Below are positions 1-13,295 of a DNA stretch of 64,000 nt, in pieces. The notes beneath the pieces were generated by a model that did not search any database, had not been told where the DNA came from, and saw only the letters and a program-made list of their open reading frames with translations. Source of the stretch: Lycorma delicatula (lineage: Eukaryota; Arthropoda; Insecta; Hemiptera; Fulgoridae); assembly GCF_047948215.1 (NCBI RefSeq), contig NC_134457.1:85350898-85414897 (forward strand), written 5' to 3'. Numbering within the stretch: position 1 is the first letter of the stretch; the number at the start of each line of letters is the position of its first letter. The position numbers were made by a program, and so were the translations under genes.

Positions 1-255
1 TGGGAATACTGTAGGAAGAGTTAAATACAGGATTACATAACTAGACAAATAAAGCAAACAGCATTATTTAAAAGTTCATTTGAACAGCATTAATGAAATA
101 TTATGTAAATGAACAGATAGATTTGAGATGATTTCGGATTTTGATTCATATAGAAATATAGAAATTATGACATAAATTCTCGTGGTATCTGTATTTGAAA
201 ACCATTAATTTCCCCACTGTTATTTTCACTGTATAGGGATTGCAATTTTGTGGGT

Positions 256-353
256 TAGGGCTACGTTTTTTCAGTAATTTTTTGAATTAATTTGTAGTGT
301 GAAATAGGGTTACGTTTTTTCAGTAATTTTTTGAATTAATTTGTAGTGTGAAA
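256..353. repeat. 49-bp tandem duplication (two copies)
   Basis: Copies 256-304 and 305-353 are adjacent and differ at one base (C at 261 versus T at 310). Each holds a TTTTTTCAGT stretch and ends TAGTGTGAAA. The near identity indicates a recent local duplication; no function is visible. Confidence 0.95.
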
Positions 354-3300
354 TAATTAATTTTAATTAACGTATTTATTAATGTATAACATTAAAAGTA
401 TAACACTTAAATAATTAATGTGTAATATTAAACAGTTGAGAATTGGGCTTTAAAAATATTGATCATCATTTAAGAATAGTAAATAATTTTTATTCTTAAA
501 TATGAGAAACTGTTGTATATAATTGTATGTCGCTACATAAAACTAAAATTGGGTGCGTAATTTGTTTTTAACTTTTTTTTATTGCATTCTATTAGTGTAA
601 TGATTGATAATATATACTCGTTCTTTTTATTGGTTAATTTAACTTTTTTCTAACAGCTATTAAAGTTATATTTGGTATGTGTAAAGGATTATGAGTGTTG
701 GCTTTATGCAGATTAGTATTTTGTTGCTGTTTAATGTAATAGATAGCGGTACTTTAGTGAAGCAGACATATTTTTTCTTACGTTGTTTAAAATTGCGATT
801 GATCAAATACAAGTATTAAAAAAGAATGATGAGCTCTTGCGAAAGGAGTCTATATGAAATAAAAAAACAGTACTCATGCGTAATGTGTATTTCAACTGTC
901 CGTCCGTACGGGTTTACTTTGCACAAGTATGTATGTAGTGAGCTGGTGAGTATCGTGCGCGTGATTGTGTGCGCTTATACATTCAACAACTAACTTTCTG
1001 TGCTCTACGTTGTATTCAGACTTGTCTCGCTAGGGAGAAAAATCAATCGAGCAGGGGGAGGGGAAAACAGTTCAGTGGTGGAGGAAGTATTAAGCGATAG
1101 CAGGGAATAAATTATCTCCAGGGCATAATGAAAATATCAAATCCGTGAAGTCTTCTTGTTTTTGTTAGTTATTGCATCTGTAGCTGTAACCAACCGCCAT
1201 CTATTTGTTTGTGGCCGTTAAAGTAATTAGATATTTGAAAAAAAAAGAAAGAAAAACCAAAATGTTGTATTTTTTCTCACCGAGTAGTGGAATTTAAGAT
1301 CGGGTATGTTAGAGCTATGAATTGAAAACGATGGAGAAACGATTTATAACTTTTGCCGTACAGAGCCGGATCCAAACCGTGTTTTAGGGAGGGGAGTGGA
1401 CATCCCTTAAACCTCTCTCTTATGATGTACAGTGCGTTACGGGATATTAAAATAAGTGCATAATTTAGATAGAAAGAGTATTTTCTGTTCATTATCTTAG
1501 TATGTACATATCGTAATTTATATAAACTCGTAACAGTAGAACAGTTAGTTAATGAAATCTGCGTGAACTGTGACACGTATATTACTGGATAATGTTTGTC
1601 ATAGAATAGTCGCTACTAAAATTAACTAATTATTATATCGTATAATTTATATAATAATATTATATCGTGTAATTTTAAATAAACCTGTCAGAAAATCTTT
1701 TAGACGGTCAAATGTTTACTAAAAAGGGCAGTAGAAGCAAAATAAAAATGGGTTAATAAAAGCGTAATAAAGAAGTGTGTGAACTCGTTGGCCGATGTAT
1801 ACGCTGTGTAATTGAAAAATAGTTCTGTTTTCCTATTTGACGGAAGTGGATGTATGTTGCATGCGTGCGCGCTGATTTGTAAATATAATTCTATTTATTT
1901 ACACACGCCATTTCTTAAAAAATAGGGTTGTTTTATATTTATGGGCTTTTCAGGATTATAACTGGGGCTTAATAATATGTAAAAAGCAAGTACAACTCAA
2001 ATATACTTAACTACAGTATTATAACTCGTCGAAACTGACGAATGTCTTTGTTCGAATGAGAATGATTGTTTTGTTTTCTGCCATCTGTCTAGCGGATGGT
2101 GTTCAGACTTACTGTATAATGAATTAAGAGACGTGTTCCGGTTGCTAGTTAAATTACCTGGCGTTCTTCCGGATACCAGTACTATTTAATAAATGAACCC
2201 CGTCGCTCAAAATCTTGAATATGTGTTTCGTATAGAATTTGTTGTAAGCCATAATACGCTTAAATTTTTGTCTTCCGAAATCTTTTATTAAAATGTGTTC
2301 CTAACGTAAAAAAAAAAATTTTCAGTGGAGTGGGAGGGAGTCATGAAATTAAAATTATATTTTTCTTTATCTATGTAAGTTTTTTAATATTCTGTTCGCT
2401 TCAATTGTCATCCTTTAAAACTTCCGAACCGTACTTTCGACTAGTAAGTAAAAAGAATTCTCAGAGAAAGGATGTTGTCCTTCATTTAGAATCTTAAAAA
2501 AATTTTTAGTACTTAGTGTTATCTTTCGAATATTTTCTTAAAATGTATATCGAAATAAAAAATTTTTTTTCAAATTCTATTATGTTTTTATTCCCCGAAA
2601 TTTTTTGCTAGAATGCAATCTCAGTTAGTTTTGTAAATCATAAAAGTCGTTACCGCCATTAAGGGATCGGCGTTCCTAGTAAACATGTTCAAGGACATTT
2701 TCTTACGGTTTTTTTGTTGTTGTAATTATTATTATAAATTAGTTATTAAATTTGCGGATCAAGAACAAGGACCAAGGAAGTAAATAAAAAAAAAATAGAA
2801 AAAATATTTATCGCCAAGAATTAGAATGTTTTAATTTTAGCCGAGGTGAAGTCTAAGATTTCAGTAACCGTTAAGAAAATTTCATCGCCAGTTAATTGAA
2901 ATTTCGGTTCAGCCGTTCTTGAATGTATATATTTGTTCAGAAAAATTGACTATCTGGTTCAAATTGAGTTAACGAGCAGATATTCTTCGGATTTGTATTA
3001 AAAGTAATAGATAAAATAAATAAAGCGTGTTATGACTTAACGGTGTATACAGATAAATGATCAGTTTTATATGAATAGGTGGAAAGTGATTTGGAGATTA
3101 TTTGTGATATTTCAATTTAGAGATCAAAACGGATATCATAGTAGAGTAAGGAAACTGAAAGATTAGAACGAAAATCGCCCATTAAAAAAATTATTGCGCT
3201 TTTTTGTTATTGGAGATGGAATTATTCGGAATACATGTTTTATCGATCTTTGGATTATTTTGTTCATTCGCTTTTTGTTATAGGCAGATTTTAATAAAAA

Positions 3301-6300
3301 CTCATATTAAACAAAAATAAAATAACATATAAATTAATCGATTCAATTTTCATCGTTACCTTTGAACCCGTTTTAATTATTTTAAAGAAAAGAATGTTCT
3401 ACCCGTAAGTTTATTTACTTATTTTGAACTAAAAATATTTATTAACATGTATGTTTCTGTCCCATACAAAACATAAAGTAAATATAGAACAACAATATCT
3501 AATTAAACATCAATTATTGTATTTATTGGTTGAAAAAATATATTTATATATAATAATAAGAAGCAATATATGAAAACTCGTTATTGTCTTTGTTCTTAAA
3601 ATTCTTTTACGTAGTAGACCAACTGGGATTGCAACCGCTACTTTTATTTTAAACATAACGTTTTGAACTTATCTTAAATCCAAACAGGAATTCAAATATA
3701 TTATTCGAAGCATGATCAGAAGCGTATTCATAAAAGTTGGCACTATGATTATGGTAGTAAGAGTTAACTATTTCACGTTTAGTAATTGTGGAATTTTGAC
3801 TCCGTTGCCCTTACGACATATTCGTGAAAGGGTAAATTTTAAATTCTGGTTAGTATTATTTTCTGGCTTAAAAACCTTTTTGTAAAGACGTTTAGGTGTC
3901 TTTTTTACACGATATACATTATCAGTTTTTGGGCTCTTAATGCATGTATAGCGAGAAAATTTATCCGTAGCGTAAAATCGAGAACACGTGGGCATAATTA
4001 TGTGATTCATAGTGTGGTAAACATCATCGAATTTTTAACGATAAATCGCACTCTACAAACTATTTTAAATATTTATGTTCAAAGATAAATTTACGAGTAT
4101 ATTGTTTCATCGAAAAACTCAGTTGATTATGTACAATCGAAGAGTAAATATTAAAATAAGAAAGTAGCCCAACGACGTGGGATTTGATGTTATAAAGTAT
4201 GTTTAATTAGTCTTTGATAAATTTATGTTAAGTTGATCGGAGTGAAACCATTTGGTTACGTTATTTGAAACGACTTGCTTTTTTTGCTAAACATCTCAAA
4301 TAATTCATATAATTCGCTTTTAAAATTATAAAGTAAGTTATACTAAGGGGTAAGTAATTTATAAAATCAGGAACAAAATACGGTCAAGGTTTTAACTTCT
4401 TAGAGGATATCTGTTTCACGACACCGCCTTTCGAAATTAGTTTAAAGTAGTTCGATGTGAACCGAAAAACTCATCTTTGGAGTAAAATTTGAGAAACGAT
4501 CGATGCTGTCAAGAGTCGAGTATATGAATTCGAGTGATGAATATTAGATTTAATGAACGTTTCTCTTTTAAGCCCACAGTTCTGCTGCGATTACTGTGAT
4601 GAATTGCAGTAATGTTGTGAAAAAAATTTCTGTGCTGATGTGTTAAAACTATAGTAGGTAAAGTGTCGGGAGGCGAAGACGTGTTCAGTCTTAGTCTTTC
4701 TTGTAGGAGTCTGTTTAAATACCATACGTTCTCCTTGTTCTGAGATATAGCTTTTGCATCATTCGAGTCCTATGAAAAATATATATGATTCGTTTATGCT
4801 TACGCTAATAAAATAAAAAATATCACTAAATCGATGTAACTAATCAATAGACGGTAATTTTGTTTTACCCGAGTACTTTAATAGGTGGGTAGTGTTCGGG
4901 TTATGTATTACTTTCTGTCCCTTCACTGATTTTTTTTTCTTTCAGGAACGCCTTCTCTAATTTGAATAAGATGTGTTTTAATGTGAACTGGTCCTATTTT
5001 TATAAATCGATTTATGTGTAACAATTAATATGAACTGGTCATATAATATAATTTTATAATATAAATTCTGTAGAAAAGTAATACGAATTTCTTTTCTTTA
5101 ATCCGAAAAAGAGAAAAAATCTATAAAAAGAAAAGTGAAGAAACAAAGAGAAAAAAGACTAGTTGTAAAATTAATATAATTAATTATCACTGTGAAATGT
5201 TCTTCATTCATTTATATATTTTAATATGATGTAATAATTAAAATTGGGGTTACTCGATTTCGTTAGCAATCTCTCTATTTTATTTCTCAGCGCGACTTTC
5301 TTATTTTTATCGATATACAGGATTCTTTCTCTCCATTGTTTTTCTTGTCAACGGGGTTTTCCAATTAAGAAAAAAATGTAGAATTTTGGTAATATCCTTT
5401 TTTCTAATAAAAATAAAATATGTTACAAAAATTATAAATAAAACAACCCAAGTAGAAAAGAATATAGCGATTTTATTTTCAGTTCTTTTAATCCCTATTA
5501 AATTGTTGTATATTAATTTTTACTCCGATTATCTATAATTTTAAGTAAAAATTATAGAAAAGGTTTACTTTAATAACATTTTTCTTTGCTATCCTTAACG
5601 ACAAATACGATTTAAATTCATTTTTCATCGTCTACAGAAAACAAAAAGGAGGAGCGTGTCTATTTCGGCCGTTAAGCTTTAGGTTGCCGAACGGGATTAG
5701 AATAAAATAAACACATTTATTAAGCAGCTTAAAAATAAAGTACAGTGAGACTATAGGCTATTTTGGGGAAGAGCAAATTGCCCATAAAGAGAAAAATAAA
5801 ATCTCATTTATAATAGATGGTGTACTGGTTATAAGCCTACATAAGCGTATCTAATTATATCATTGGTTATCATAATCAAACTATCCAAACTTTTCTAACA
5901 ATGTTTGAAAGCATCTGTATGTAATAAGACTGTAAAAGAAAACCCTTTTACATCTCGAACAATTTCAGTTTGTCAGATAATTCAATCTTAAGAAACAGAA
6001 AATGGTTTTTAAATAATATTTGTAATTGTAAGAATCAGCATTTTTATGTTCTTTCGGCTGCAGTAAAAAACTGCCTTATCCATTGTTATTTTCCGAAACT
6101 AATTGTTTTCAAAAATATTTTTATGCTGAAAAAGTTTTTAATTTCTTAATTTTTTTGTTTAATGAATCGCTTAGTTGTATATCCACGAAATAGCTGTATT
6201 TATATATTGTACTTCGGTGTTAAAGGTCATCGTGGCTCCGATGGCAACGTTTGCTTTTTGTGCCGACTTTCACTTGTTCAAAAGCAGACCAGTTACTTTT

Positions 6301-7139
6301 TAAATTTTCGGTATCTCAATACTTCTTGCCACCGTTATCTTGTCGAGTTATAAATTCGACAGATAAAGGATGAAGTTGATTTACGAATAAAGGATGTAGT
6401 TGCTTAAAAGTCCCCGATTCGGTGATGGCGCTCAGAAATACCCAAACATCTTTGTAATTTAATACGAATCAATCGACTATTTAATAATACAAATTTTATA
6501 ATTAGCCGGTCTCGTCTTCGATTTTTGCCGGAGTTTTAGCCTTTTGTTCTGTTTATTCTTTCATTTTCATAACTTTTGTTTAATGCTACGTGTTTTGAAG
6601 TAATATTTACTACAAAAAAACATTAGGGTTGTTGATTGACAGACAGTATTATCTTTTTAATGGGTTTTTAATCTATTGTTAACAGAACTAATGTTAACTA
6701 AATGGCTATTTTACCGTGTTCACTTGTTAAAACAGGTAAACAGTCCCTTATTCTGGAGGAATCGAGTACGTAGCAAGCAATTAATATTATTACAAATATT
6801 TAAACAGAAAAAAAATAATTCAAATATGAGAAATAAAGTCCCATGGAAAAAGTACAGAAGGTATAATTTATTAATATGAAGTAAAAAAAAAATATTAACA
6901 ATAAAATAACAGATTTTCGTACTTAATGCAATAATATTAGTTATTTTTGGGATTTACAATCGTGATCACGTTTTGTTATAAAAAAAGTAAAATGAATAGA
7001 AATTTACTTTTTTTAATTTTGATCGAGAGTACACCCATATTTAAACAAAATAGAAAAACTAATTTTAAAATTAGTTTGTATTATAATTTGGTATCTTTGG
7101 GGAGATTCCCGTGGAACGACAGTAAGGCAGACTAAGAAC

Positions 7140-7530
7140 TTGCACTTAGCTCCAGATATTCATGTCATTACGGCTCTCGAATCGCCTCAATTGCGTTATC
7201 GTAGTTAATATAAACATCATAATTAATATAATATCGGTTTAGTTACGGTAGGCGCCTGACAGGTATTCTCCTGCTAACCTTTAATGCCATTCTTTCGTCG
7301 GCAATAGATGCCGACGGGAAGTAAGATCGAACTTGCCGATCGAAGTTCAGTAAACAGACAGCATACTAAGTGTATCTATTCTCTTCTTTTCTACGGGGTT
7401 TGAAAGCAAAGGATTTTTATCCGGAGATTTTTACTCGAAGTTCATGAAAGGCTACAACATCAAAATCTTATCTCTGCTGGTCACGCGAATCGGTAAGGGT
7501 CGATTCGGGTGAATATCCGATATTCACGTT
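7140..7530. other. CpG-richer patch with compact hairpins
   Basis: This patch is richer in CpG than its surroundings and contains perfect hairpins: 7296-7316 (8-bp stem CGTCGGCA, 5-nt loop) and 7509-7527 (8-bp stem GTGAATAT, 3-nt loop). An unidentified open frame follows at 7559-7801. It could be a promoter-proximal patch or a decayed repeat; the sequence does not decide. Confidence 0.35.
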
Positions 7531-10500
7531 AAAATCTAGTTGCTGGTAACTATTATCATTGGAGTCAACAACCGATCGTACAGCCGAGCCGGTTGACAAT
7601 GGACATAACTTTGAATCGAGTAACAATAAAACTTTAGAAGAACATACGATTATTATAAGGATACAAAATTATTCATCAGTTAAAAAAAAAATCATTCGTT
7701 GTACGGATTGTAATTACTGCACTGAATCTAGTTTTTGTACCGATAAAACTGTTGCATCGTGTTTCGCGAGTCGATGCTACATTGTTTATTGTGTGGAATG
7801 ATAGAAAAGTACTACTGTTGCCGTCGTTTGATAATTTTAGCCAGATGTTAATTTCTTTTTGATCAGCCGGTTCGATTTCGTTTAGGATAAATTCATAACG
7901 TAATTTTTGCTTTGAATCGTCTTAATGAAATGCTAAATATATCATTATTATTAAATAGGGTATTTATTACGCTTACGTGTATTCCTGTTTGAAATAGAAT
8001 ATTACTTATTGGAGCTTCTCCAAAATGTTAAAAAGCATTTTGAGCATTAAAAAAACTGCCATTATTTAATTTGGCGATATTAAATAATGGTCGGCCGATA
8101 TCTTTTCTTTTTTGTTAAAAAAAAAAAAGAAAGTAATATGTATTTCTTAAAATATCCGTGTTCAATTTTATGAAAACGGAAAATAAAACTATCTTTGATT
8201 AATTTATCACGGCCTTGTAGAAAAAATTATGCTTGTCTATTTTTGATAGATTACTGATCCGTTTAAAAACTTCCAATTTTTTTATAATTAGATGATTTTT
8301 TTTTTTACAAAGCCAGTACTTTATCGATCAGTTACATTTGTTAATTAAAAATAAATCCTGAATTTTCCTTGATCGTGAATATGTACAAATACCTGCTCTT
8401 ATTTATAAATTGCTGGAAATAAATTGTTTTCGTACGTCTTCAAAGTTATATTTTTTAGTGATTTTATTAATTTTAATTAAGTATTGTAATAATTATTTGC
8501 TATAATACCGTTTAATGATTTCTTCCTTTTTTAATATTGGCTTTAACTACTTTTTTTATGCTGCTTTGATCAAGAAACTCCTGCAGTTTCCCTTGATTTT
8601 GCCTAGCAAAAGCTGGAACTGTTCCTATTTTTCCGTAGAATAGCTTACTTTTTCATCTTGACATGGTCTGAGTAAAGTATAATTATGCACCGATCTGAAA
8701 AAAAGTTTAGTTTAGCGCTTCGTAGGTAAAAATAACATTAAAAGATATTGAACTAGTTACTTTTAGAGAGGACGGTTTTATGACCGTGTATAATTAAATT
8801 TGTTTGTTGGAACATCTCTAAGTAATCTTAGGCGAAAAGGCATTAAATACATTTTGTACTGGTATTTAATTAGTCTTTTACCTAAAATGTATACTAATTT
8901 TGACTTAACCGTATTTATTTTTAAGAAGCAGGAGCCTCTTCCTTTTTTTACGTAATTCTAAGATAATGCTATTTGTGGTAATTTGCTGGAACATCCCTTG
9001 TAAATAGTGATCTGATATGTGTTTAAAAATATTTTATTTCATTTAAACAAATATTTTGAATTCGACATGATTTATTTAAAATTTTAATTGATTGTATTAC
9101 TTTGTTTAAAATGCAAATTATTGTGTCAGTATTAGCAAACATCTAATAAATTTCTCCAGTAGATGATTTTTTTTTTTTTTAACAATTAGTACGAATTATT
9201 AGAATTTTTATTTTTCATATAATATTTTAATAAGTCCAAATTTCAATTATTATAAGTACAAAATTGACTAATTATTCCGAAAATAAGATTACTGTATAAT
9301 ATTGTTCCCATTTACTTTTAACTGTTCAGATACAATAAGGTTGTCTTATATTTGAAAGCTGTACACGTGGCGTATCGTGTACACAGTTCACTGCTAGATC
9401 GACAGACGGCTGCTGTTATCTTCCGTTAAAACAATTTTGTGGGCGTTAACTGGAAGAACTAATCGGCCTCCGTAATATCATTATGTCAGTGAAACTGGTA
9501 TATACTAGATAATTGTTTATTACTTCTAATTTTGAACTCTGTTTAATTTTTAACCCTTCATGTTGAGTAAATATTCGTATTTGTTTGTACGGATGTGTTC
9601 CGGTGATATAGTGTTTTTATTTTTTACATTCACCGTTTCGAAATTGATAATTTCACCAGTTTTTGGTTCACTGGAATGATTCTGAATAAATTATTCTTCA
9701 GATCGATTAAAAATAAATTTATTTTAGTATTACGTTGTCATTCTTATGTTTGATCGTGTTTCATAATTTAAGTTTGTTAAATAAATAATTAATTGATTAA
9801 TGGCCAAAACAATAATTTACTTATTTTATTCTAACAGTGATTAATGAAATGTGGGTAAAGAAAAGTCTCGTCTTCAAGAATTTATTGTAGGGTCGCACGT
9901 AATGCATTTCCATTTATAGGGTTTAGAAAGTGAGGAGTTTCTTGCATTATTTTTCCTCACAGTAATTAGTGAATAATGAAAAAAATGCATATCTTCTGCC
10001 CAGAACGAACTGAGGTACCTCTTATAAGAAAGTTTTTTTTTCTTGTTTCGCGATCTCTCTCTGAGTAGATCACTTTCCTTTTTCGCTATCCATTCGTTTC
10101 TCTTGTAATTAATGAATATTCTTTTTTCTTAAGTTTGTGTGCTCCCTTGTGTCATGTTATTTCAGTATTTAATTGATACAATGAATGCAAATAGTGAGTA
10201 AACAGGGGTGGGGTAACAGAATGAAAAATACGTGTTTTTTAATTTTAGGATTTGCCTAATGATATATATAATATCGTAAGATGAAAAAATTTATATATAT
10301 ACTGTATATGCATACAGGTACACCTTAAAGTATGAATTTACAGTTTTTGTTGAAGGAAAAAAGTAACGCTGAAGTTACTTTAAAATCAGCTTTAGCGTTT
10401 AAGCAATGGAATTGTTAACATTATTTTTGTTCTAGAATTGTTATTTTCTGTTTAAATAGATGTACGATTTTTTTTTAAGTTGTGCCGTTAAAAAAAAAAA

Positions 10501-11282
10501 GAAGAAATTAATGTAATATCGTATTTTAATTGCATTTCATAGATTTTATTCTACGTTTTATTATGAACTGACTTTTGTTTTACACTTTCATGTTTATATT
10601 CGTCTGTATTCTAGTTGTATCTTTTTTTTACAGTTACCATTAGATCATTGCGATTAGTTGAATATAATGTGTTGCAATTGCTGACTCATTCTCACTTGCA
10701 GAATTGTCATTTCAGCCACGTTGGAATTTAAGATAATAATAATAAAATTACTGTTTGCTTTGTAATATGCTGTGTGTAGTCATTAGCAAAATTAAAACTA
10801 CGTACTGTATATAATTACAGTATGTTTAGATAAAATACTGTTGTAATTGGAATGCTTCTAATTGTTTTTAACTGTTGGAATAAGATAAGTAAATTATTGT
10901 TTTACTTTTTCTTATTCGACAGACGGTTTTAGATTATTTAATCTTGTTGAAATCGTGAATTGTAAGGGAAATGCATTTTTAAAATAGAAATGTAATAGAT
11001 CCGGCGGTTTTTAAATCTTTTTAGAGGAACCTGTAATTTTTTAACGCATTCGATTTGTGTACCTTTAAAAACAGTAATTTTTAGTACTTATTTTAGTTAT
11101 TTATGTGAGAATGTACTGGAGAAGAGAGAATTGTTGTAAAATAGCTGTTTGGTCGTAATTGTCCGTTTTAATTTAATATATCATGTTATGTTATACTAAT
11201 ATCGATTGGGCAAGATTGTGGATTAAAAAAAAAATTTTTTTTGTTGAAAAAAAATTAATAAGTATAACATAATTAAAACACT

Positions 11283-11769
11283 TTATTTCCGTGCTTGACA
11301 GCTGACACTTAACATACGGTAAAATGTAAATGAAGATTGTGATTGTTTATGCAACCTGTCGTAAATCATTGATACCTTTTTTTTCCTTACCACTGAGGTT
11401 GGACCTGCGTCTAATACATTGCACAACCTCAGCGGGTGCCTCTCTTCAAACCCTTCGGGTCTCCGCGCGGAATCTGATAAAGTCGTGCCCCACGGGGGGA
11501 CGGTCACTCAGCAGGCTGAGACTCTGTCTTTTCTTTGCCAGGCCTCAAATCAGGACCCACCCATGAGGGAGAGACCCAGCCGGGACTACGGTCTTCTATT
11601 TACCCACGAACACGAGGGGTCACCGGTCAGTCATCAAGGGCGGTCCACCTCAGCGAACCACCCTCTCATGAACAGGTACCCTCTCCTTTGCTTTGATACC
11701 TAGTATTTTTGTGACCATTGTTGCAACCTGGTCCCATTCATATTTACCTTTCATCCCGTTCTTTGACGA
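11283..11769 (-). repeat. Probable 3' noncoding region of R1-clade LINE copy 2
   Basis: This GC-richer segment follows the decayed ORF2 C-terminus on the minus strand and ends near 11283, where AT-rich DNA resumes. No protein similarity is visible. It is assigned to the LINE because it is continuous with it and shares its composition; the exact 3' end and target-site duplication were not found. Confidence 0.45.
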
Positions 11770-11979
11770 ATCTCGTCCCATCTGCTGCAAATATAGATTG
11801 TATGTTCGACCGTACCATTTTCATCACAATACCTATATGTCGGCGTAGCTTGCTTGCCAAACCGGTGCAGATAGGCCTCAAATTCGCCGTGTCCGGTAAG
11901 CAGTTGGAAGAGATGAAAGCCCACCTAAATAAAACTCTTCAGAACCCATCTGTCGACCCGTGGGATCAGTCTCCTGGTC
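11770..11979 (-). pseudogene. R1-clade LINE ORF2, C-terminal part (copy 2)
   Basis: On the minus strand this continues the reverse transcriptase protein interrupted by the SINE at 11995-12149: after the insertion the frame resumes with NWTRRLIPRVDRW, typical of the region after the RT domain in R1 elements. A frame change follows, then LTGHGEFEAYLHRFGK and a cysteine/histidine finger of the form CysX(n)HisX(4)Cys (YCDENGTVEHTIYICSRW). Stops and frameshifts show that it is dead. R1-clade proteins end with such a CCHC finger, so this marks the end of ORF2. Confidence 0.75.
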
Positions 11980-11994
11980 CAGTTTCTGGTGCTT

Positions 11995-12149
11995 TTTTCT
12001 TTAACCTCCGGGACCACTGTTAGGTATTGCTTCAGAGGATGAGATGAATGAGTTTTAGTGTGTATGAAAATGCCATGCCTGACGGGGATTCGAACCCGGG
12101 ACCTCCGGATGAAAGGCCGCGACGCTACCACTCGCGCCACGGAGGCCGG
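11995..12149 (-). mobile_element. tRNA-derived SINE (family B) inside the R1 LINE
   Basis: The minus strand begins with a tRNA-like head: a degenerate A box (TGGCGCGAGTGG), a perfect B box GGTTCGAATCC (12086-12096 on the + strand) and partly pairing acceptor ends. The rest is a short tail containing TCATCCTCTGAAG and CCGGAGG. It is flanked by a 15-bp target-site duplication with one mismatch (11980-11994 and 12150-12164, CAGTTTCTGGTGCTT/CAGTTTCCGGTGCTT). It splits the LINE reading frame, so it inserted after the LINE. It is not a functional tRNA gene: the arms are imperfect and the tail and duplication are those of a retroposon. Confidence 0.88.
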
Positions 12150-12440
12150 CAGTTTCCGGTGCTTAACGCATCCCAAACCAATTCCCACCTCTCCAGCATG
12201 GTTCTGCGATCCTTAGCCCTTGGCATACCATTATATATCTTCTGCAACATTACTGCCCTTAACTTAACCGGAGGGACATAGGATATAACCACCAAAGCGT
12301 TCCGTGATACAGTCCTGTAGGCAGAGACAATGTTCATTGTCGCTCTTCACTGCAGTGCCGCTACTCTATCCATTTCTTTTTTTATTAGAAGCATCTGCCC
12401 ATGCTGGCACAGCATAATATGTAATAGATGTTGCCATAGA
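12150..12440 (-). pseudogene. R1-clade LINE ORF2, post-palm RT region (copy 2)
   Basis: The minus-strand translation has the signature segment after the R1 reverse transcriptase palm: MATSITYYAVPAWAD, then VSAYRTVSRNALVVISYVPP, then RRTMLERWELVWDALSTGN, where the SINE interrupts. The order matches R1-clade ORF2 proteins. A stop and frameshift lie between the first two blocks. It belongs with the pieces at 12490-13295 and 11770-11979. Confidence 0.82.
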
Positions 12441-12447
12441 TAACATG

Positions 12448-12476
12448 AGGGCCTCCTCTTTGATGAGGGAGGCCCT
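12448..12476. other. Perfect 9-bp hairpin
   Basis: AGGGCCTCC (12448-12456) pairs perfectly with GGAGGCCCT (12468-12476) around an 11-nt loop. It lies between two conserved RT blocks of the LINE, where no hairpin is expected, so it is probably a local inverted duplication. A tract of six T or more does not follow it, so it is not an obvious terminator. Confidence 0.7.
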
Positions 12477-12489
12477 TTGTGATTACTCA

Positions 12490-12860
12490 TCAATCTTCGT
12501 AGATTGTTGATCGCCACTTCGCATGCTCAATTACAGAACTTAGATGTTCATTGAATAATCTATTACTTTGCAACCGCACGCCCAGATACTTCACATACCT
12601 AGATGCGAGTATGATAGTATCTCTGATGCAGACTTGAATGTCCCCGATTCTTCTAGCAGTAAAAGCAGCTGCAGAGGTCTTATTCGACGTAAGAGAGAGA
12701 GAGAGAGAGAGACCTCTCTCCCCCAACCAGTCCGTTATTTTATTAATGGCGACAGCTGCAGAGCCTTCAACGGCCTGCACTGTACTGCCGGCGACCAGAA
12801 GATCCAGGTCGTCGACATACGCTATGAGTTCTACATCACCATCATGTCAGTACATATCTC
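12490..12860 (-). pseudogene. R1-clade reverse transcriptase palm/thumb (copy 2)
   Basis: The minus strand encodes AYVDDLDLLVAG, the catalytic YxDD box of reverse transcriptase (YVDD codons at 12808-12819), followed by AINKITDWLGERGLSL and RYVKYLGVRLQ, a thumb motif of non-LTR RTs. A (GA)n microsatellite at 12691-12712 now encodes Ser-Leu repeats. The fingers and first palm motifs are missing: endonuclease sequence at 12864 abuts the region just before YVDD, so an internal deletion joined them. Confidence 0.85.
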
Positions 12861-12863
12861 ATG

Positions 12864-13295
12864 TCATACATATTCCAATCTGACGTTATCTACCTTGAAA
12901 GTAATGGCCAGCTCCTCCCATCGTACCATGCAGTCGCTAATCATGGCCGCTACTCTCTCTGAAACTACAGTCACATCGACCACCGAGCCCTTTCCTCTAC
13001 CAGCATAGGTAGGTTCAGAACCTGTGTTGATTGTCACAAGATCAACGGAAGCAAACCTCGTAGCTATAATGTAATCTCGCAGTTGATAGTATGCCACCTA
13101 ACTCGTTAGAGTTATAATCTCTGAATAGCTGTAGCCTTCCTACAGCTTCTTATATAACCTTCAACATCTACAAATGCCCGAAATCTTTCCATCCCAGAAT
13201 TGGGTGAAGTGTAGCCCGATATGAGTACATGGTCTGTAAGTTCAACTGCGACGTTTTCATGACTTCTAACTATTCGAGCCTGTGGATAACGATCA
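12864..13295 (-). pseudogene. R1-clade AP-type endonuclease fragment (copy 2)
   Basis: On the minus strand, spread over shifted frames, are DRYPQARIVRSHENVAVEL, SGYTSPNSGMERF and then TINTGSEPTYAGRGKGSVVDVTVVSE. The last block is the endonuclease/exonuclease/phosphatase motif preceding the catalytic C-terminus of LINE endonucleases. The 5' half of the domain is absent, so the copy is truncated at about 13295, where 3' sequence of a second R1 element begins. The endonuclease would have nicked target DNA to prime reverse transcription. Confidence 0.8.

Larger units (their letters stand above)
1..11282. other. AT-rich noncoding DNA
   Basis: No reading frame here resembles a known protein; the open frames are short (under about 100 codons) and of simple composition. 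CpG is retained at roughly one per 50-60 bases by eye. The only structured pieces are a 49-bp tandem duplication near the left end and a CpG-richer, hairpin-bearing patch at 7.14-7.53 kb. It could be intergenic DNA or intron of a neighbouring gene. Confidence 0.6.

Noticed and set aside
12075..12147. Possible functional tRNA gene on the minus strand
   Set aside because: The B box is perfect, but the D and anticodon arms pair badly, the A box is degenerate and the unit has a SINE tail and a target-site duplication.
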